64,000 nucleotides of DNA from Couchioplanes caeruleus (GTDB lineage Bacteria > Actinomycetota > Actinomycetes > Mycobacteriales > Micromonosporaceae). Where the stretch lies: assembly GCF_023499255.1 (NCBI RefSeq), contig NZ_CP092183.1, forward strand, positions 2,177,501-2,241,500. Reading direction: 5' to 3'. Within the stretch, counting starts at the first letter, position 1; the number at the start of each line of letters is the position of its first letter. Position numbers and translations under genes: made by a program. Below the pieces are notes generated by a model. That model made no database searches, had not been told where the DNA came from, and worked only from the letters and a program-made list of their open reading frames with translations. Below are positions 8,964 through 17,977 of this stretch, one piece after another.

Positions 8964-8994
8964 CAGGGCCCCGAGGTCACACCTCGGGGCCCTG
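8964..8994. terminator. hairpin terminator of the GH16 gene
   Basis: A perfect 14-bp inverted repeat (CAGGGCCCCGAGGT and complement) with a 3-nt loop, 12 nt past the GH16 stop codon on the minus strand. It also insulates the upstream end of the APH-like gene, whose start is at 8928. Confidence 0.85.
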
Positions 8995-9005
8995 TCGGAT
9001 GACCG

Positions 9006-10526
9006 TCAGCGTTGGTAGACGCGTACGTAGTCCACGACGAAGTCGGCCGGGAACCGGGTGCTGCTGTCCGGGTTGCCGAGCCACCCGCCGACCTGGAAGT
9101 TCAGCCGCAGGTTGTACGGCTTGTTGAACGCCTTGTCGTACCACGGGGTGGTGCTGCGGTCCCGTGTCCACACCAGCTTGCCGTCGATGTACCACTTGAG
9201 GGCGTTCGCGTCCCATTCGGTGGTGTACGTGTGGAAGCCGTCGCCCGGGTACCCGCCGCCGGGCAGCGCGATCCGGGTGTCCTGCTTGACCGGCGTGTAG
9301 TCCCAGAAGATGGCCGCGGTGGACTTGTCGTACCAGTCCCGGCCGCCGGGCAGCTCGGTCACGTCGATCTCGCCGTTGCCGCCGTCGTCGGGCCGCAGCC
9401 AGAACGCCGGCCACAGGCCCTGGGACGTCTCCGGCTTGTTCGGCGACTTGGCGCGGATCTCGAAGCGCCCGTACTTCCACGACGCCTTGCCGATGGTGTC
9501 CAGGTACGACTGGGTGAACTGCCGGTTCTGCGAGCTGCAGGTGGCGCTCTCGCGCAGGGCCCGCAGGGTGAGGTTGCCGCCGCCGACGAAGGTGTTCTTC
9601 GCGTCGTCCACGTTGCAGCCGAGGTCGATGTCGCGGCCCTCGTTGTCGCGCAGGTTCCACTTCGACCGGTCGACCGTGCCGCCGTCGAACTCGTCGGCCC
9701 ACACCTGCCGCCAGCCCGTGGGCGGGGCCGGTGCCGTCGTGGCGGCCGGCGGTTTCGTGGCCGGGGCGGTGGTGGTCTTCGTGGGCTCCGGCGCCTTGGT
9801 GGTGGTGGCCGGCGGCGCGCTCGTCGGCGGCGTGGTGGTCGCCGTGGCAGCCGGCGGCAGCACCGTGGCGGGCGTCGTCGGCTCGGCCGTCGGCTTCGTC
9901 TCGGTGTCGTACGACAGCACGAGCTCCGGGCGCAGGTTCTCCTTCGAGTTCTCCCGCGACGCCCAGTAGACCCGGGTGTTGTAGTTCTCCTGCGACAGCG
10001 CGAACGTGTACATGCCGTTCTCCTGCACGGAGGCGGAGACGTCGAACTCGTTGTAGCCCTTCTTGACCGCGTCCAGCGCCTCGACCGTGCCGACGGCGGC
10101 GAACCGGGCCGGGGTGGCGGCCGCGCTGAGGTCGCCCGGGACCGCGCGGGCCACGATGCGGGCGGCGAAGTCGTTCCAGGCGTACACCCGCAGCTTCGCC
10201 TTCACCCGGGTGGCGTTGGCCGGCAGCTTGTCCACGGCGAACTGGAGGGTGGCGTCGCGGCGTCCCCGGGGGTTGTTGTCGCACAGCGCCGGGCAGCTGG
10301 CCAGCGTCGTCTTCACGCTGTTGTCGCCGTCCTGCGGCACCTGCGTGAGGGTGGTGTCGGCCACCGGGTACAGGGTCAGTCCGTTGTCGTCGTCCGCGAA
10401 CACCGGTACGAGCGTCGCGGCGGTCACCGCCACGACGGCCGTTCCGATGATGGTCAGCGATCGGGTGCTACGGATCCCCCGTCGCGGTGCCGGCGCGTGG
10501 GCCGGCACGTGCGCCCTGCGCAACAT
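9006..10526 (-). CDS. secreted GH16 beta-glucanase (laminarinase-type) with N-terminal DNRLRE/CBM96-like domain
   Basis: 506 aa. The ATG at 10526 is preferred to an in-frame start 28 codons upstream because AGAAGGA precedes it. A basic N-terminus and hydrophobic signal segment (residues ~20-45, ending near VFA) are followed by a beta-rich DNRLRE-like module (~48-205), a Pro/Thr linker (~205-270) and a GH16 catalytic domain (~272-506). The GH16 signature EIDVTE gives Glu386 (nucleophile), Asp388 and Glu391 (acid/base). Likely substrate is beta-1,3- or mixed-linked glucan. The position beside the EPS genes allows a role in trimming the cell's own polymer as well as feeding on fungal or plant glucan. 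Confidence 0.92.
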   Translation of the reverse strand: MLRRAHVPAHAPAPRRGIRSTRSLTIIGTAVVAVTAATLVPVFADDDNGLTLYPVADTTLTQVPQDGDNSVKTTLASCPALCDNNPRGRRDATLQFAVDKLPANATRVKAKLRVYAWNDFAARIVARAVPGDLSAAATPARFAAVGTVEALDAVKKGYNEFDVSASVQENGMYTFALSQENYNTRVYWASRENSKENLRPELVLSYDTETKPTAEPTTPATVLPPAATATTTPPTSAPPATTTKAPEPTKTTTAPATKPPAATTAPAPPTGWRQVWADEFDGGTVDRSKWNLRDNEGRDIDLGCNVDDAKNTFVGGGNLTLRALRESATCSSQNRQFTQSYLDTIGKASWKYGRFEIRAKSPNKPETSQGLWPAFWLRPDDGGNGEIDVTELPGGRDWYDKSTAAIFWDYTPVKQDTRIALPGGGYPGDGFHTYTTEWDANALKWYIDGKLVWTRDRSTTPWYDKAFNKPYNLRLNFQVGGWLGNPDSSTRFPADFVVDYVRVYQR

Positions 10527-10719
10527 CGTGTCCTTCTCGGGTAGGTCAATGCGGGCCCGGCCAGATCCCCTGTGGCCGGTCGTGGCCGAGCGTAACCTCG
10601 ACATCCACATGTGACGACCCTCGATCGGGTCGGCTAACCCGGGTTTAAGGTTGTCCTAATGCCAACCTCCGGCCGATCGGCTCTCCCGGGCCCGGCCGGG
10701 GCCCCAGTATTCTGCCGCG

Positions 10720-11376
10720 ATGAACCTGCACTCCCTGCGCTGGCGGCTCGTCGACAGGCCCGACTCCTGGGGCGCGAAGCGCCGGGAGGCACGGTCGCGC
10801 TGGCTGGCGGAGACCTTCCCCGAGTTGTCCGAGATGTCGGTGGTGGACCTCGGCGGCCGCGTGGGGTTCTGGCGCCAGCTGCCGGTCCGCCCCAAGCACG
10901 TCCACGTCGTCAACCTGGAGCCGGCGCCGGCCGAGCTGCCGGAGTGGGTCGAGGTCGATCACGGCGACGCCTGCGAGCTGCCCCCGGAGATCGCCGCCCG
11001 GCGCTACGACCTCGTCTTCAGCAACTCGGTCATCGAGCACGTCGGCGGGCACGAGCGCCGGCTGCGCTTCGCGGAGTCCGTGCACGCCCTCGCCCCGGCG
11101 CACTGGGTGCAGACGCCGTACCGGTATTTCCCGATCGAGCCGCACTGGATCGCGCCGGGCATGCAATTCCTCCCGGTGGCCGCGCGCCGTGAGGTCGCGC
11201 GCAAGTGGCCGCTCGCTTACACCCCGGGCCGCACGCGCGAGGAGGCCCTTTCCCGCGTTTTGTGGACCGAATTGGTGGACAAGACGCAGATGCGCTCGTA
11301 CTTCCCCGAGTCGACCCTGCGCAGCGAGCGGGTCATGGGCCTGACGAAGTCTCTGATCGCCTACAAGCGGGGGTGA
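10720..11376 (+). CDS. class I SAM-dependent methyltransferase
   Basis: 218 aa, ATG start. Motif I reads VVDLGGRVGFW (residues ~42-52), followed by an acidic end of strand 2 (NLEPAP) and a motif IV-like YDLVFSNSVIEHV, together a Methyltransf_11/23 pattern. The middle segment with HWVQTPYRYFPIEPHW is typical of small-molecule or glycan methyltransferases found in polysaccharide loci. No signal or membrane segment. It stands alone between the GH16 gene and the riboswitch-controlled gene and ends at a strong terminator. The substrate is unknown; an O-methyl modification of the EPS is possible. Confidence 0.8.
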   Translation: MNLHSLRWRLVDRPDSWGAKRREARSRWLAETFPELSEMSVVDLGGRVGFWRQLPVRPKHVHVVNLEPAPAELPEWVEVDHGDACELPPEIAARRYDLVFSNSVIEHVGGHERRLRFAESVHALAPAHWVQTPYRYFPIEPHWIAPGMQFLPVAARREVARKWPLAYTPGRTREEALSRVLWTELVDKTQMRSYFPESTLRSERVMGLTKSLIAYKRG

Positions 11377-11387
11377 CCCCGGAATTC

Positions 11388-11420
11388 GCGAGGGGTGAAG
11401 CCGTGGGCTTCACCCCTCGC
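11388..11420 (+). terminator. hairpin terminator after the methyltransferase gene
   Basis: A perfect 15-bp stem (GCGAGGGGTGAAGCC and complement) with a GTG loop, 11 nt past the stop codon. It separates the methyltransferase from the long leader of the Calx-beta gene. Confidence 0.85.
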
Positions 11421-11639
11421 TCGCGTATGCCCTGACCAGCGCAACCTCCACCGTTCGGCCGGGGAAGAAGTCGGCGCAAAGTCCCGCGGAAGGGGCTATC
11501 CGACCGAAAAGTCCATTTCCCCCACACCTCCGCAAATCCCTGGTTACAGTACGGTCGGCGCAGTTCCCAAGTGCGAGCTTTGTCCCCGCGCTTCACGGGC
11601 CGCGCCGAACCGGCCTGCGCCGGCGTTCCACAAGCCGTC

Positions 11640-11724
11640 GCGTGCGGCACCGAGAAAGGCAAACCCGTCGAGAGGCGGGGACGCAAAGCCAGGGACCTCC
11701 CGAGCGGGAGGCGGCCCAGCCGCC
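11640..11724 (+). promoter_or_regulatory. c-di-GMP-I (GEMM-I) riboswitch in the leader of the Calx-beta gene
   Basis: The leader contains the GEMM-I hallmarks in order and spacing. CGAGAAAGGCAAACC ends at 11665. A 6-bp hairpin CCCGTC-GAGA-GGCGGG with a GNRA tetraloop follows, then GGGACGCAAAGCC ends at 11690. A second helix (CCTCCC-GAGC-GGGAGG) and CAGCCGCC close the element. The outer helix P1 can form between GCGGC (11644-11648) and GCCGC (11719-11723), one base before the gene's GAAGGAGA ribosome site, so ligand binding could gate translation. The rest of the 365-nt gap (11377-11741) holds the upstream terminator and probably the promoter, for which I see no clear -35. Confidence 0.85.
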
Positions 11725-11741
11725 GAAGGAGACAGAAGTAC

Positions 11742-14615
11742 ATGCGCTATCAACCAGCCCATGCGGCCAAGAGCGGCTCGGTACCGTTCATGCTGCGTGG
11801 ACCCAAGTCGGTCCGGACGGTCCTGTCGGCCGCCGTCGCCGGTGCGATCGCCTTCGCCCCGGCCGTCCTCATCAGCGCGCCCGCCCAGGCCGCACCGCTC
11901 GCCGGCTTCACCTTTGCCGACAACTCGATCAGCACGACCGAGGGCGGCGACCTGGTCTTCGAGCTCGTCCGTACCGCGGACGCCAGCCCGCTGAGCTCCA
12001 CGAACCTGACCTGGACGGTCAGCACGGGCACCGGTCCGACGGACGCGACGGTCGACGAGGACTACACGGACGTCGGGACGGGCACCGTCACGTTCCCCGC
12101 CGACAACTCGGCCCCGTACGGCGGCGACAGCCAGTTCCTCACCGTGCAGACGCTGCAGGACACCCTCGACGAGAACGTCGAGACCTTCACGGTCACGGTG
12201 ACGGACGGCAACGGCAACACGCTCGAGGCCGAGGGCCGGATCTCCGACGACGACGCCGCCCCGCACTACGCGCTCTTCGTCGACGACCCGTCGCCCTCCG
12301 AGGACATCAACGGCGGCGTGGTCAACATCACGGCGGAGCTGGACGCCATCTCCGGCAAGGACGTCACGATCCCCGTGACCGTCACGCCGGGTACGGCGAA
12401 GCTCGGCGCCACCCAGGACTACACGTTCACCCCCGGCTCGATCACCATCCCGGCCGGCACGAACACCAGCACGTCGCTGTCGATCAGCATCGTGGACGAC
12501 TCGCTGTACGAGGAGTCGGGCCAGACCCTCACCGTCCAGGGCGGCACCAACGCCTCCGTGACCGGCACCGACTCGGCGCTCGTGACGATCATGGACGACG
12601 AGGACCAGCCCGAGATCGACGTCGCCGCCACGACCGTCACTGAGGGCGGCACGCTGGCGTTCGGCGCGACCCTGAGCGGCCCGTCGGAGCGTCCGGTCAC
12701 GGCCACCTGGACGGCGGCCGACGGCCCCGGAACGGACGCGCCCAACTCGACGCACGGCATCGCCAAGGCGGGCTCGGACTACACCGCGGCGACCGGCACC
12801 GTCACCTTCCCGGCGGCCACGTCGAACACCACGGTGCCCGGCAACACCGCGCAGACGATCAACGTCAAGACGGTCTCGGACCAGATCAACGAGGCCACCG
12901 AGGACATGCACGTCACCCTCACCAACCCGACGATCGCCACCATCGGCGACGCTCAGGCGACGGGTGCGATCATCGACAACGACCCGATCCCGACGGCGAC
13001 CCTGTCGCCCACCACGGACATCACCGAGGGCAACAGCGGGCGTACGGCCAAGACGTACACGGTCAAGCTGAACCGTGAGTCGGGCCAGACGGTCACCGTG
13101 AACTACGACGTCCGCACGGGCGCCGGGTCGGCCACGGAGGTCGAGGACTTCTTCGCCACCTCCGGCAAGCTGACGTTCAAGCCGGGTGAGACGAGCAAGA
13201 CCTTCACCGTGGACATCGTCGGCGACAACGTCGACGAGCCGGGCAACTCGAACCGCGAGGACTTCGAGATCGCGCTGTCGAGCTCGACGGCCGACACGAC
13301 CAACAACGGCAACGCCGGCGTGGTCTCCGTCAACATCGTCGACGACGACGCGACGCCCACCTTCTCGGTGGCTCCGATCACCATGCAGGAGGGCGACACC
13401 AGCTCCGTCGTGGTGTTCCCGGTCAAGCTGTCCAACCCCAGCGACACGGCCACCACGTTCACGCTGACCGACGTCCCGGGCAGCGCGACCAACTCGGGCA
13501 ACGACCCGGGCGACGTCGACTACGACCTGGTGCAGAGCACCGTCACCATCCCGGCGCGCCAGACCACGGGGTACCTGTACTTCCTGGTCACCGGCGATGA
13601 CGTGTACGAGACCAACGAGCAGATGAAGGTCACGCTCGCGCCGTCGGCCAACATCACGGCGGGCAACAAGGACGCGAACCTCACGATCCTCAACGACGAC
13701 GACGCGCCGTCGCTCGAGGTCGTGTCCGCGGTCGGTGAAGAGGGCGACACCGTGAACGTCATGGGTGTCGTCACCGGCACCGCGCAGGACGACACGGTCT
13801 TCAACATCAACTTCGCCGGCTCGTCGGTCAACGGCAGCACCGCTGCCTCGGTGAACGACTTCACCAACCCGGGCACGGTCTCGAAGACCGTCCAGGGGGG
13901 CACGCTCTCCGGCAGCCCGGTGATGATCACGACGCTCGACCTGACCGACGACACCACGCCCGAGGGCCCGGAGACGATCCTCGCCTCCGGCAACGCGGTC
14001 AACGGCACGGTCGTCAACGGCGTCATCACCATCGCGGCCAGCGACGGCGGCGCGCCGGCTCCGGCGCCGACCCTGGCGTCGTCGGCGAGCTTCCGCCTCG
14101 GCGTCGGCTCGCTGCGGCTGAGCGGTACGGCCGCCGCCGGCCAGACCGTGACGCTGTGGGGTACGCCGATCGGCGCGCCCGCGAACAAGCCGTGGCAGAG
14201 CCTGGGCACCACCACGGCCAACTCGGCGGGGAACTACAGCTTCTTCCCGCAGTTCACGACGACCGGCTGGTGGTTCCGGACGGCCGTGGGCGACCAGCAG
14301 TCCAACGCGGTCAAGGTGTACCTGAAGGAGGACCCGGACTTCTACGTCCGCTCCTACAGCAAGGGCACCGTCACGCTGATCGCCTACGGTGACCCGCGCG
14401 TCGCCGGCCTGTCGGTCCGCTTCCTGCGGGCCAACAGCAACGGTACGTGGAGCACGGTCGGCACCGGCGTCCTGGACGCCAACGGCCGCTTCTCGAAGAA
14501 GCTGACCGGCCTGAAGTCCGGCGCCTCGTACCTCTACAAGGCGACGATCTACGGCGACGGTGACGTCGGCCTGATGACGAACACGTCGACCAGCGCCCGG
14601 ATCCGGGTGCGCTGA
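11742..14615 (+). CDS. secreted multi-Calx-beta repeat protein, probable adhesin/matrix protein
   Basis: 957 aa. ATG at 11742 with GAAGGAGA 10 nt upstream. A long basic N-terminus leads to a signal segment ending near APAQAAP (~48). Five to six tandem Calx-beta-like modules of ~110-125 residues follow, most ending in D-D-D or D-N-D boundary acids that bind Ca2+ in this family; the sixth is degenerate. The last ~190 residues form two Ig/bacterial-jellyroll-like modules. There is no LPXTG, no membrane anchor and no enzyme motif, so it is probably released or matrix-bound. The c-di-GMP riboswitch ahead of it fits an adhesion or biofilm role. A bidirectional terminator follows. Confidence 0.88.
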   Translation: MRYQPAHAAKSGSVPFMLRGPKSVRTVLSAAVAGAIAFAPAVLISAPAQAAPLAGFTFADNSISTTEGGDLVFELVRTADASPLSSTNLTWTVSTGTGPTDATVDEDYTDVGTGTVTFPADNSAPYGGDSQFLTVQTLQDTLDENVETFTVTVTDGNGNTLEAEGRISDDDAAPHYALFVDDPSPSEDINGGVVNITAELDAISGKDVTIPVTVTPGTAKLGATQDYTFTPGSITIPAGTNTSTSLSISIVDDSLYEESGQTLTVQGGTNASVTGTDSALVTIMDDEDQPEIDVAATTVTEGGTLAFGATLSGPSERPVTATWTAADGPGTDAPNSTHGIAKAGSDYTAATGTVTFPAATSNTTVPGNTAQTINVKTVSDQINEATEDMHVTLTNPTIATIGDAQATGAIIDNDPIPTATLSPTTDITEGNSGRTAKTYTVKLNRESGQTVTVNYDVRTGAGSATEVEDFFATSGKLTFKPGETSKTFTVDIVGDNVDEPGNSNREDFEIALSSSTADTTNNGNAGVVSVNIVDDDATPTFSVAPITMQEGDTSSVVVFPVKLSNPSDTATTFTLTDVPGSATNSGNDPGDVDYDLVQSTVTIPARQTTGYLYFLVTGDDVYETNEQMKVTLAPSANITAGNKDANLTILNDDDAPSLEVVSAVGEEGDTVNVMGVVTGTAQDDTVFNINFAGSSVNGSTAASVNDFTNPGTVSKTVQGGTLSGSPVMITTLDLTDDTTPEGPETILASGNAVNGTVVNGVITIAASDGGAPAPAPTLASSASFRLGVGSLRLSGTAAAGQTVTLWGTPIGAPANKPWQSLGTTTANSAGNYSFFPQFTTTGWWFRTAVGDQQSNAVKVYLKEDPDFYVRSYSKGTVTLIAYGDPRVAGLSVRFLRANSNGTWSTVGTGVLDANGRFSKKLTGLKSGASYLYKATIYGDGDVGLMTNTSTSARIRVR

Positions 14616-14632
14616 CCCTCACGAGCAGCAAG

Positions 14633-14663
14633 GAACGGGGCGGCCCATCGGGCCGCCCCGTTC
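14633..14663. terminator. bidirectional terminator between convergent genes
   Basis: A 14-bp perfect stem (GAACGGGGCGGCCC and complement) with a 3-nt loop sits in the 52-nt gap between the stop codons of the Calx-beta gene (+) and the secreted lectin-like gene (-), so it can serve both. Confidence 0.85.
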
Positions 14664-14667
14664 TGTG

Positions 14668-15819
14668 TCAGCCCTGCCAGAGGTTGCGCACCACGACGGT
14701 GCGGAACTGGAATTCCGTGTTGTCGCCGCGGATGCCCACCGGTGCGGCCGCCGTGATCGGGGCGCAGCCGATGCCGTCGTCCACCACGCTCAGCACCGGC
14801 CTGCCGGCCACCGACATCACGATCGTCACCGATCCGTCCGCGTTGTTCTGCGCGCTGGCCGCCACCGGCACCCAGCGGCGGAACACCGTCGGGAAGCCCG
14901 GCATCTCGCCGAGGACGTAGTACGTGCCGCCGTTGCTGGGGCCGCCCGGGCACTTCTTCTTCACCATGAGCCGGCCGTCGCGGCGGACCACGGATGCGGC
15001 GTACAGCTCGTACTGCGACGCGTGGCGCAGCCAGATGTGGACGCCGTCGTAGTCGCTGGCCGGGGTGTAGCCGGTGGTGGTCTGCGCGGCGACGTACAGG
15101 TCGAACGACACCGCCACGTTGGTGAAGTCGGTGCGCCTGGTGTTCATGCGGAAGACCGCGGACCCGGTGTGCACGGCGGAGTCCGGGCCGGGTGAGCCGT
15201 CGTCGGGCCGGCCCGTGTAGCCGCTGCCGCCGCGGGCGAACAGCGAGCCCGCCGTCACCTGCCAGTCCCTGGAGTGGCGGCTGTCCCTGCGGTTCGGGTT
15301 GCGGTTGGCGTACGAGTTGGTGATCAGCCCGGCCTTCTTCGGCCACGCCGGCCGGAAAGCGGGCCGCAGCGCGGAGCGGAGGACGGGCGTCGCGTCACGC
15401 AGGACGACGTTGTCGATGTCGAGGTCCGGCGAGCTGCTGATCAGCCCGACAGCCGCCTTGGACGTGCCCGCCGGCGCGGGCGGGGTGGTGGTCGACAACG
15501 GCGTCCACGCGGCGGCCGCGGCGAACGGCGGCCCCTCGAACCACGTCCGCCAGCCGCGGGCCGCGCTGTACGCGTAGACGACCGCCCGCACCGTACCGGT
15601 GGAGCGATAGGCCGCGCTCAGCGTCACCGCGCGTCCGGGGATGACCGGAACCGCGCAGGCGCCGGTCCGCAGCGAGACCTGCGAGCCGGGTCCGGGACTG
15701 CTCCAGCACGCGGGTGCCGGGATGGCGGAGGGGGCCTCGGCCGGGGCGGCGGAAGCGGGTGTCCCGTGCAGCCCGCCGAGGCCGGCCACGGCTGCCACTG
15801 TGAGCGACAGGTAGCGCAT
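14668..15819 (-). CDS. secreted two-domain lectin/laminin-G-like hypothetical protein
   Basis: 383 aa with a clean signal peptide (MRYLSLTVAAVAGLGG, cleavage near ASA-AP). An N-terminal carbohydrate-binding-like beta domain (~35-150) is followed by a larger ConA/laminin-G-like domain (~165-383) with features such as DWQVTAGSLFARGGSGYTG and DYDGVHIWLR, reminiscent of DUF1080-type jellyrolls. No catalytic signature is recognised. It could be a polysaccharide-binding protein acting with the Calx-beta and EPS products. It ends at the shared terminator with the Calx-beta gene. Confidence 0.65.
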   Translation of the reverse strand: MRYLSLTVAAVAGLGGLHGTPASAAPAEAPSAIPAPACWSSPGPGSQVSLRTGACAVPVIPGRAVTLSAAYRSTGTVRAVVYAYSAARGWRTWFEGPPFAAAAAWTPLSTTTPPAPAGTSKAAVGLISSSPDLDIDNVVLRDATPVLRSALRPAFRPAWPKKAGLITNSYANRNPNRRDSRHSRDWQVTAGSLFARGGSGYTGRPDDGSPGPDSAVHTGSAVFRMNTRRTDFTNVAVSFDLYVAAQTTTGYTPASDYDGVHIWLRHASQYELYAASVVRRDGRLMVKKKCPGGPSNGGTYYVLGEMPGFPTVFRRWVPVAASAQNNADGSVTIVMSVAGRPVLSVVDDGIGCAPITAAAPVGIRGDNTEFQFRTVVVRNLWQG

Positions 15820-15935
15820 CAGTCCTCCTCCGGCCGCGGCAATGTCGCCGGATTCGTTCGGCCGGTGCGCGCCGGAAGTGAGCGGTCAACCGAGTGACAC
15901 CCGGGGAGCACCCGGGCGGGTGCTCCCCGGGCCGG

Positions 15936-17888
15936 TCAGTCGACCTCGACCGCAGCCTCGGCGAACTGCGCCGAGTACAGCCGGGCGTACGCCCCGCCCG
16001 CGGCGATGAGCTCGTCGTGGGTGCCCTGCTCGACGATCGCGCCGGACTCCATCACCAGGATCACGTCGGCGTCGCGGATGGTGGAGAGCCGGTGCGCGAT
16101 GACGAAAGACGTACGGCCCGCCCGCAGCGTGGTCATCGCCCGCTGGATCAGCACCTCGGTACGGGTGTCGACCGAGCTGGTGGCCTCGTCGAGGATCAGG
16201 ATGCTCGGCTCGGCGAGGAACGCCCGGGCGATGGTGATCAGCTGCTTCTCGCCCGCCGAGACGTTGCCACCCTCCTCGTCGATCACGGTGTCCATGCCGT
16301 CGGGCAGGGACCGGACGAAGCGGTCGACGTGGGCGGCCTCCGCGGCGTCCGCCACATCGGACGGTGTGGGAGCGTCGGCGCCGTACGCGATGTTCTCCGC
16401 GATCGTGCCGCCGAACAGCCAGGTGTCCTGCAGCACCATCCCCATGTGCTCGCGCAGCTCCGGCCGGGGCATGGTGGCGATGTCCACGCCGTCGAGCGTG
16501 ATCCGCCCGGACGTCACGTCGTAGAAGCGCATCAGCAGGTTGACGAGCGTGGTCTTGCCGGCGCCCGTCGGCCCGACGATCGCGACCGTCTGGCCGGGCT
16601 CCACGCCGAACGACAGGTTCTCGATCAGCGGCGTGTCGGGCACGTAGCGGAACGACACGTTCTCGAAGGCGACCCGTCCCTCGAACCGGCGGTGGCCGGT
16701 GGAGGCCGGGTCCGGCTCCTGCTCCTTCGCGTCGAGCAGGGCGAACACGCGCTCCGCCGACGCCACGCCGGACTGCACCAGGTTGGCCATGCTCGCCACC
16801 TGGGTCAGCGGCTGGCTGAACTGGCGCGAGTACTGGATGAAGGCCTGCACGTCGCCCAGCGACAGCGAGCCCGAGGCCACCCGCAGGCCGCCCACCACGG
16901 CGACGAGCACGTAGTTGATGTTGCTGATGAACATCATGGCCGGCTGGATCAGGCCCGAGATGAACTGGGCGCGGAAGCTGGACGCGTACAGCTTGGTGTT
17001 GTGCTCCTCGAAGGTCTCGGCCGCCTCCTTGCCGCGACCGAAGACCTTGACCAGCGCGTGGCCGGTGAACATCTCCTCGATGTGGCCGTTGAGCTTGCCC
17101 GTCGTCGCCCACTGGGCGACGAACTGCGGCTGCGAGCGCTTGCCGATGCGGGTGGTCACCCACACCGAGACGGGTACGGTGACCAGCGCGATCAGCGCCA
17201 GCAGCGGCGAGATCCAGAACATCACCCCGAGCACGCCGATGATCATGAGAAGCGACGTGACGAGCTGCGCGAAGGTCTGCTGCAGGGTCTGCGCGATGTT
17301 GTCGGTGTCGTTGGTGGCCCGGCTCAGCACCTCACCGCGGGGCTGTTTGTCGAAGTAGGACAGCGGCAGGCGGGACAGCTTCGCCTCGACGTCCTCGCGC
17401 AACCGGAAGACCGTGGCCTGCACGACGCGGGCGGTGAGCCGGCCCTGCATCACGCCGAACAGCCACGCGGCCAGGTAGACGGCGAGCACCCACAGCAGGA
17501 TGTGGCCGAGCCGGTCGAAGTCGACGCCCCGCCCGGGTACGACGTGCATGGCGGCGAGCATGTCGGCGCGGTTCGTCTCGCCCCGGGCGCGCAACTGCTC
17601 GACGATCTGCTCCTTCGGCACCCCGGCGGGCAGGCTCTTGCCGACGATGCCGTCGAAGATCACGTCGGTGGCGTGGCCGAGGATGCGCGGACCCGCGACG
17701 GACAGGGCCACGCTGGCGGTCCCCAGCAGCATCACGAGCGCCACGAGGGCGCGTTGCGGGCGCAGCATGCCGAGCAGCCGCTTGCTGGAACCCTTGAAGT
17801 CCTGGAGTTTCTCGGCCGGCATGCCGCCGGCCATCATCCGGCCCGGACCGCCCATCGGCGGCCCCGGCCTTCTCGCGGGCGCCGTCAT
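15936..17888 (-). CDS. ABC exporter half-transporter (canonical catalytic site)
   Basis: 650 aa, ATG with GGGAGG 8 nt upstream. A Pro/Gly/Met-rich N-terminal tail precedes six transmembrane helices (~60-340) and an ATPase domain with Walker A GPTGAGKTT, signature VSAGEKQ and Walker B ILILDEATSSVD with intact catalytic Glu. Paired with the upstream ABC gene it should form a heterodimeric type IV exporter for drugs or lipids, similar to the BmrCD/TmrAB group. It is the last gene of the tetR-ABC-micro-ORF-ABC operon. Confidence 0.9.
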   Translation of the reverse strand: MTAPARRPGPPMGGPGRMMAGGMPAEKLQDFKGSSKRLLGMLRPQRALVALVMLLGTASVALSVAGPRILGHATDVIFDGIVGKSLPAGVPKEQIVEQLRARGETNRADMLAAMHVVPGRGVDFDRLGHILLWVLAVYLAAWLFGVMQGRLTARVVQATVFRLREDVEAKLSRLPLSYFDKQPRGEVLSRATNDTDNIAQTLQQTFAQLVTSLLMIIGVLGVMFWISPLLALIALVTVPVSVWVTTRIGKRSQPQFVAQWATTGKLNGHIEEMFTGHALVKVFGRGKEAAETFEEHNTKLYASSFRAQFISGLIQPAMMFISNINYVLVAVVGGLRVASGSLSLGDVQAFIQYSRQFSQPLTQVASMANLVQSGVASAERVFALLDAKEQEPDPASTGHRRFEGRVAFENVSFRYVPDTPLIENLSFGVEPGQTVAIVGPTGAGKTTLVNLLMRFYDVTSGRITLDGVDIATMPRPELREHMGMVLQDTWLFGGTIAENIAYGADAPTPSDVADAAEAAHVDRFVRSLPDGMDTVIDEEGGNVSAGEKQLITIARAFLAEPSILILDEATSSVDTRTEVLIQRAMTTLRAGRTSFVIAHRLSTIRDADVILVMESGAIVEQGTHDELIAAGGAYARLYSAQFAEAAVEVD

Positions 17889-17977
17889 GCTGTGCCTCCC
17901 GTGGGCATGCCGTCGCGGCCCTCGCGCTTGCGGCCGGGGCCGGCCGCCGGTGGGCGCGGCTCGGTGCAGTCGGTCAT
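17885..17977 (-). CDS. 30-aa bridging micro-ORF with MTDCT N-terminus
   Basis: This 31-codon frame exactly spans the gap between two ABC genes. Its ATG (17977) overlaps the upstream stop by ATGA and its TGA (17887-17885) overlaps the downstream ATG by ATGA. AGGAGG lies about 7 nt before the start, better than many full genes here. The peptide starts MTDCT and has GPGRKREGR; the micro-ORF at 4967-5029 also starts with TDCT and has GPGR followed by RE. All four GPGR codons differ between the two (GGG CCA GGA CGG versus GGC CCC GGC CGC), which hints at selection on the peptide. Function unknown. Confidence 0.55.
   Translation of the reverse strand: MTDCTEPRPPAAGPGRKREGRDGMPTGGTA

Noticed and set aside
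10646..10664. IdeR-box-like sequence TAAGGTTGTCCTAATGCCA upstream of the methyltransferase
   Set aside because: Only about 13 of 19 positions fit, the right arm is poor, and the gene has no obvious iron link.
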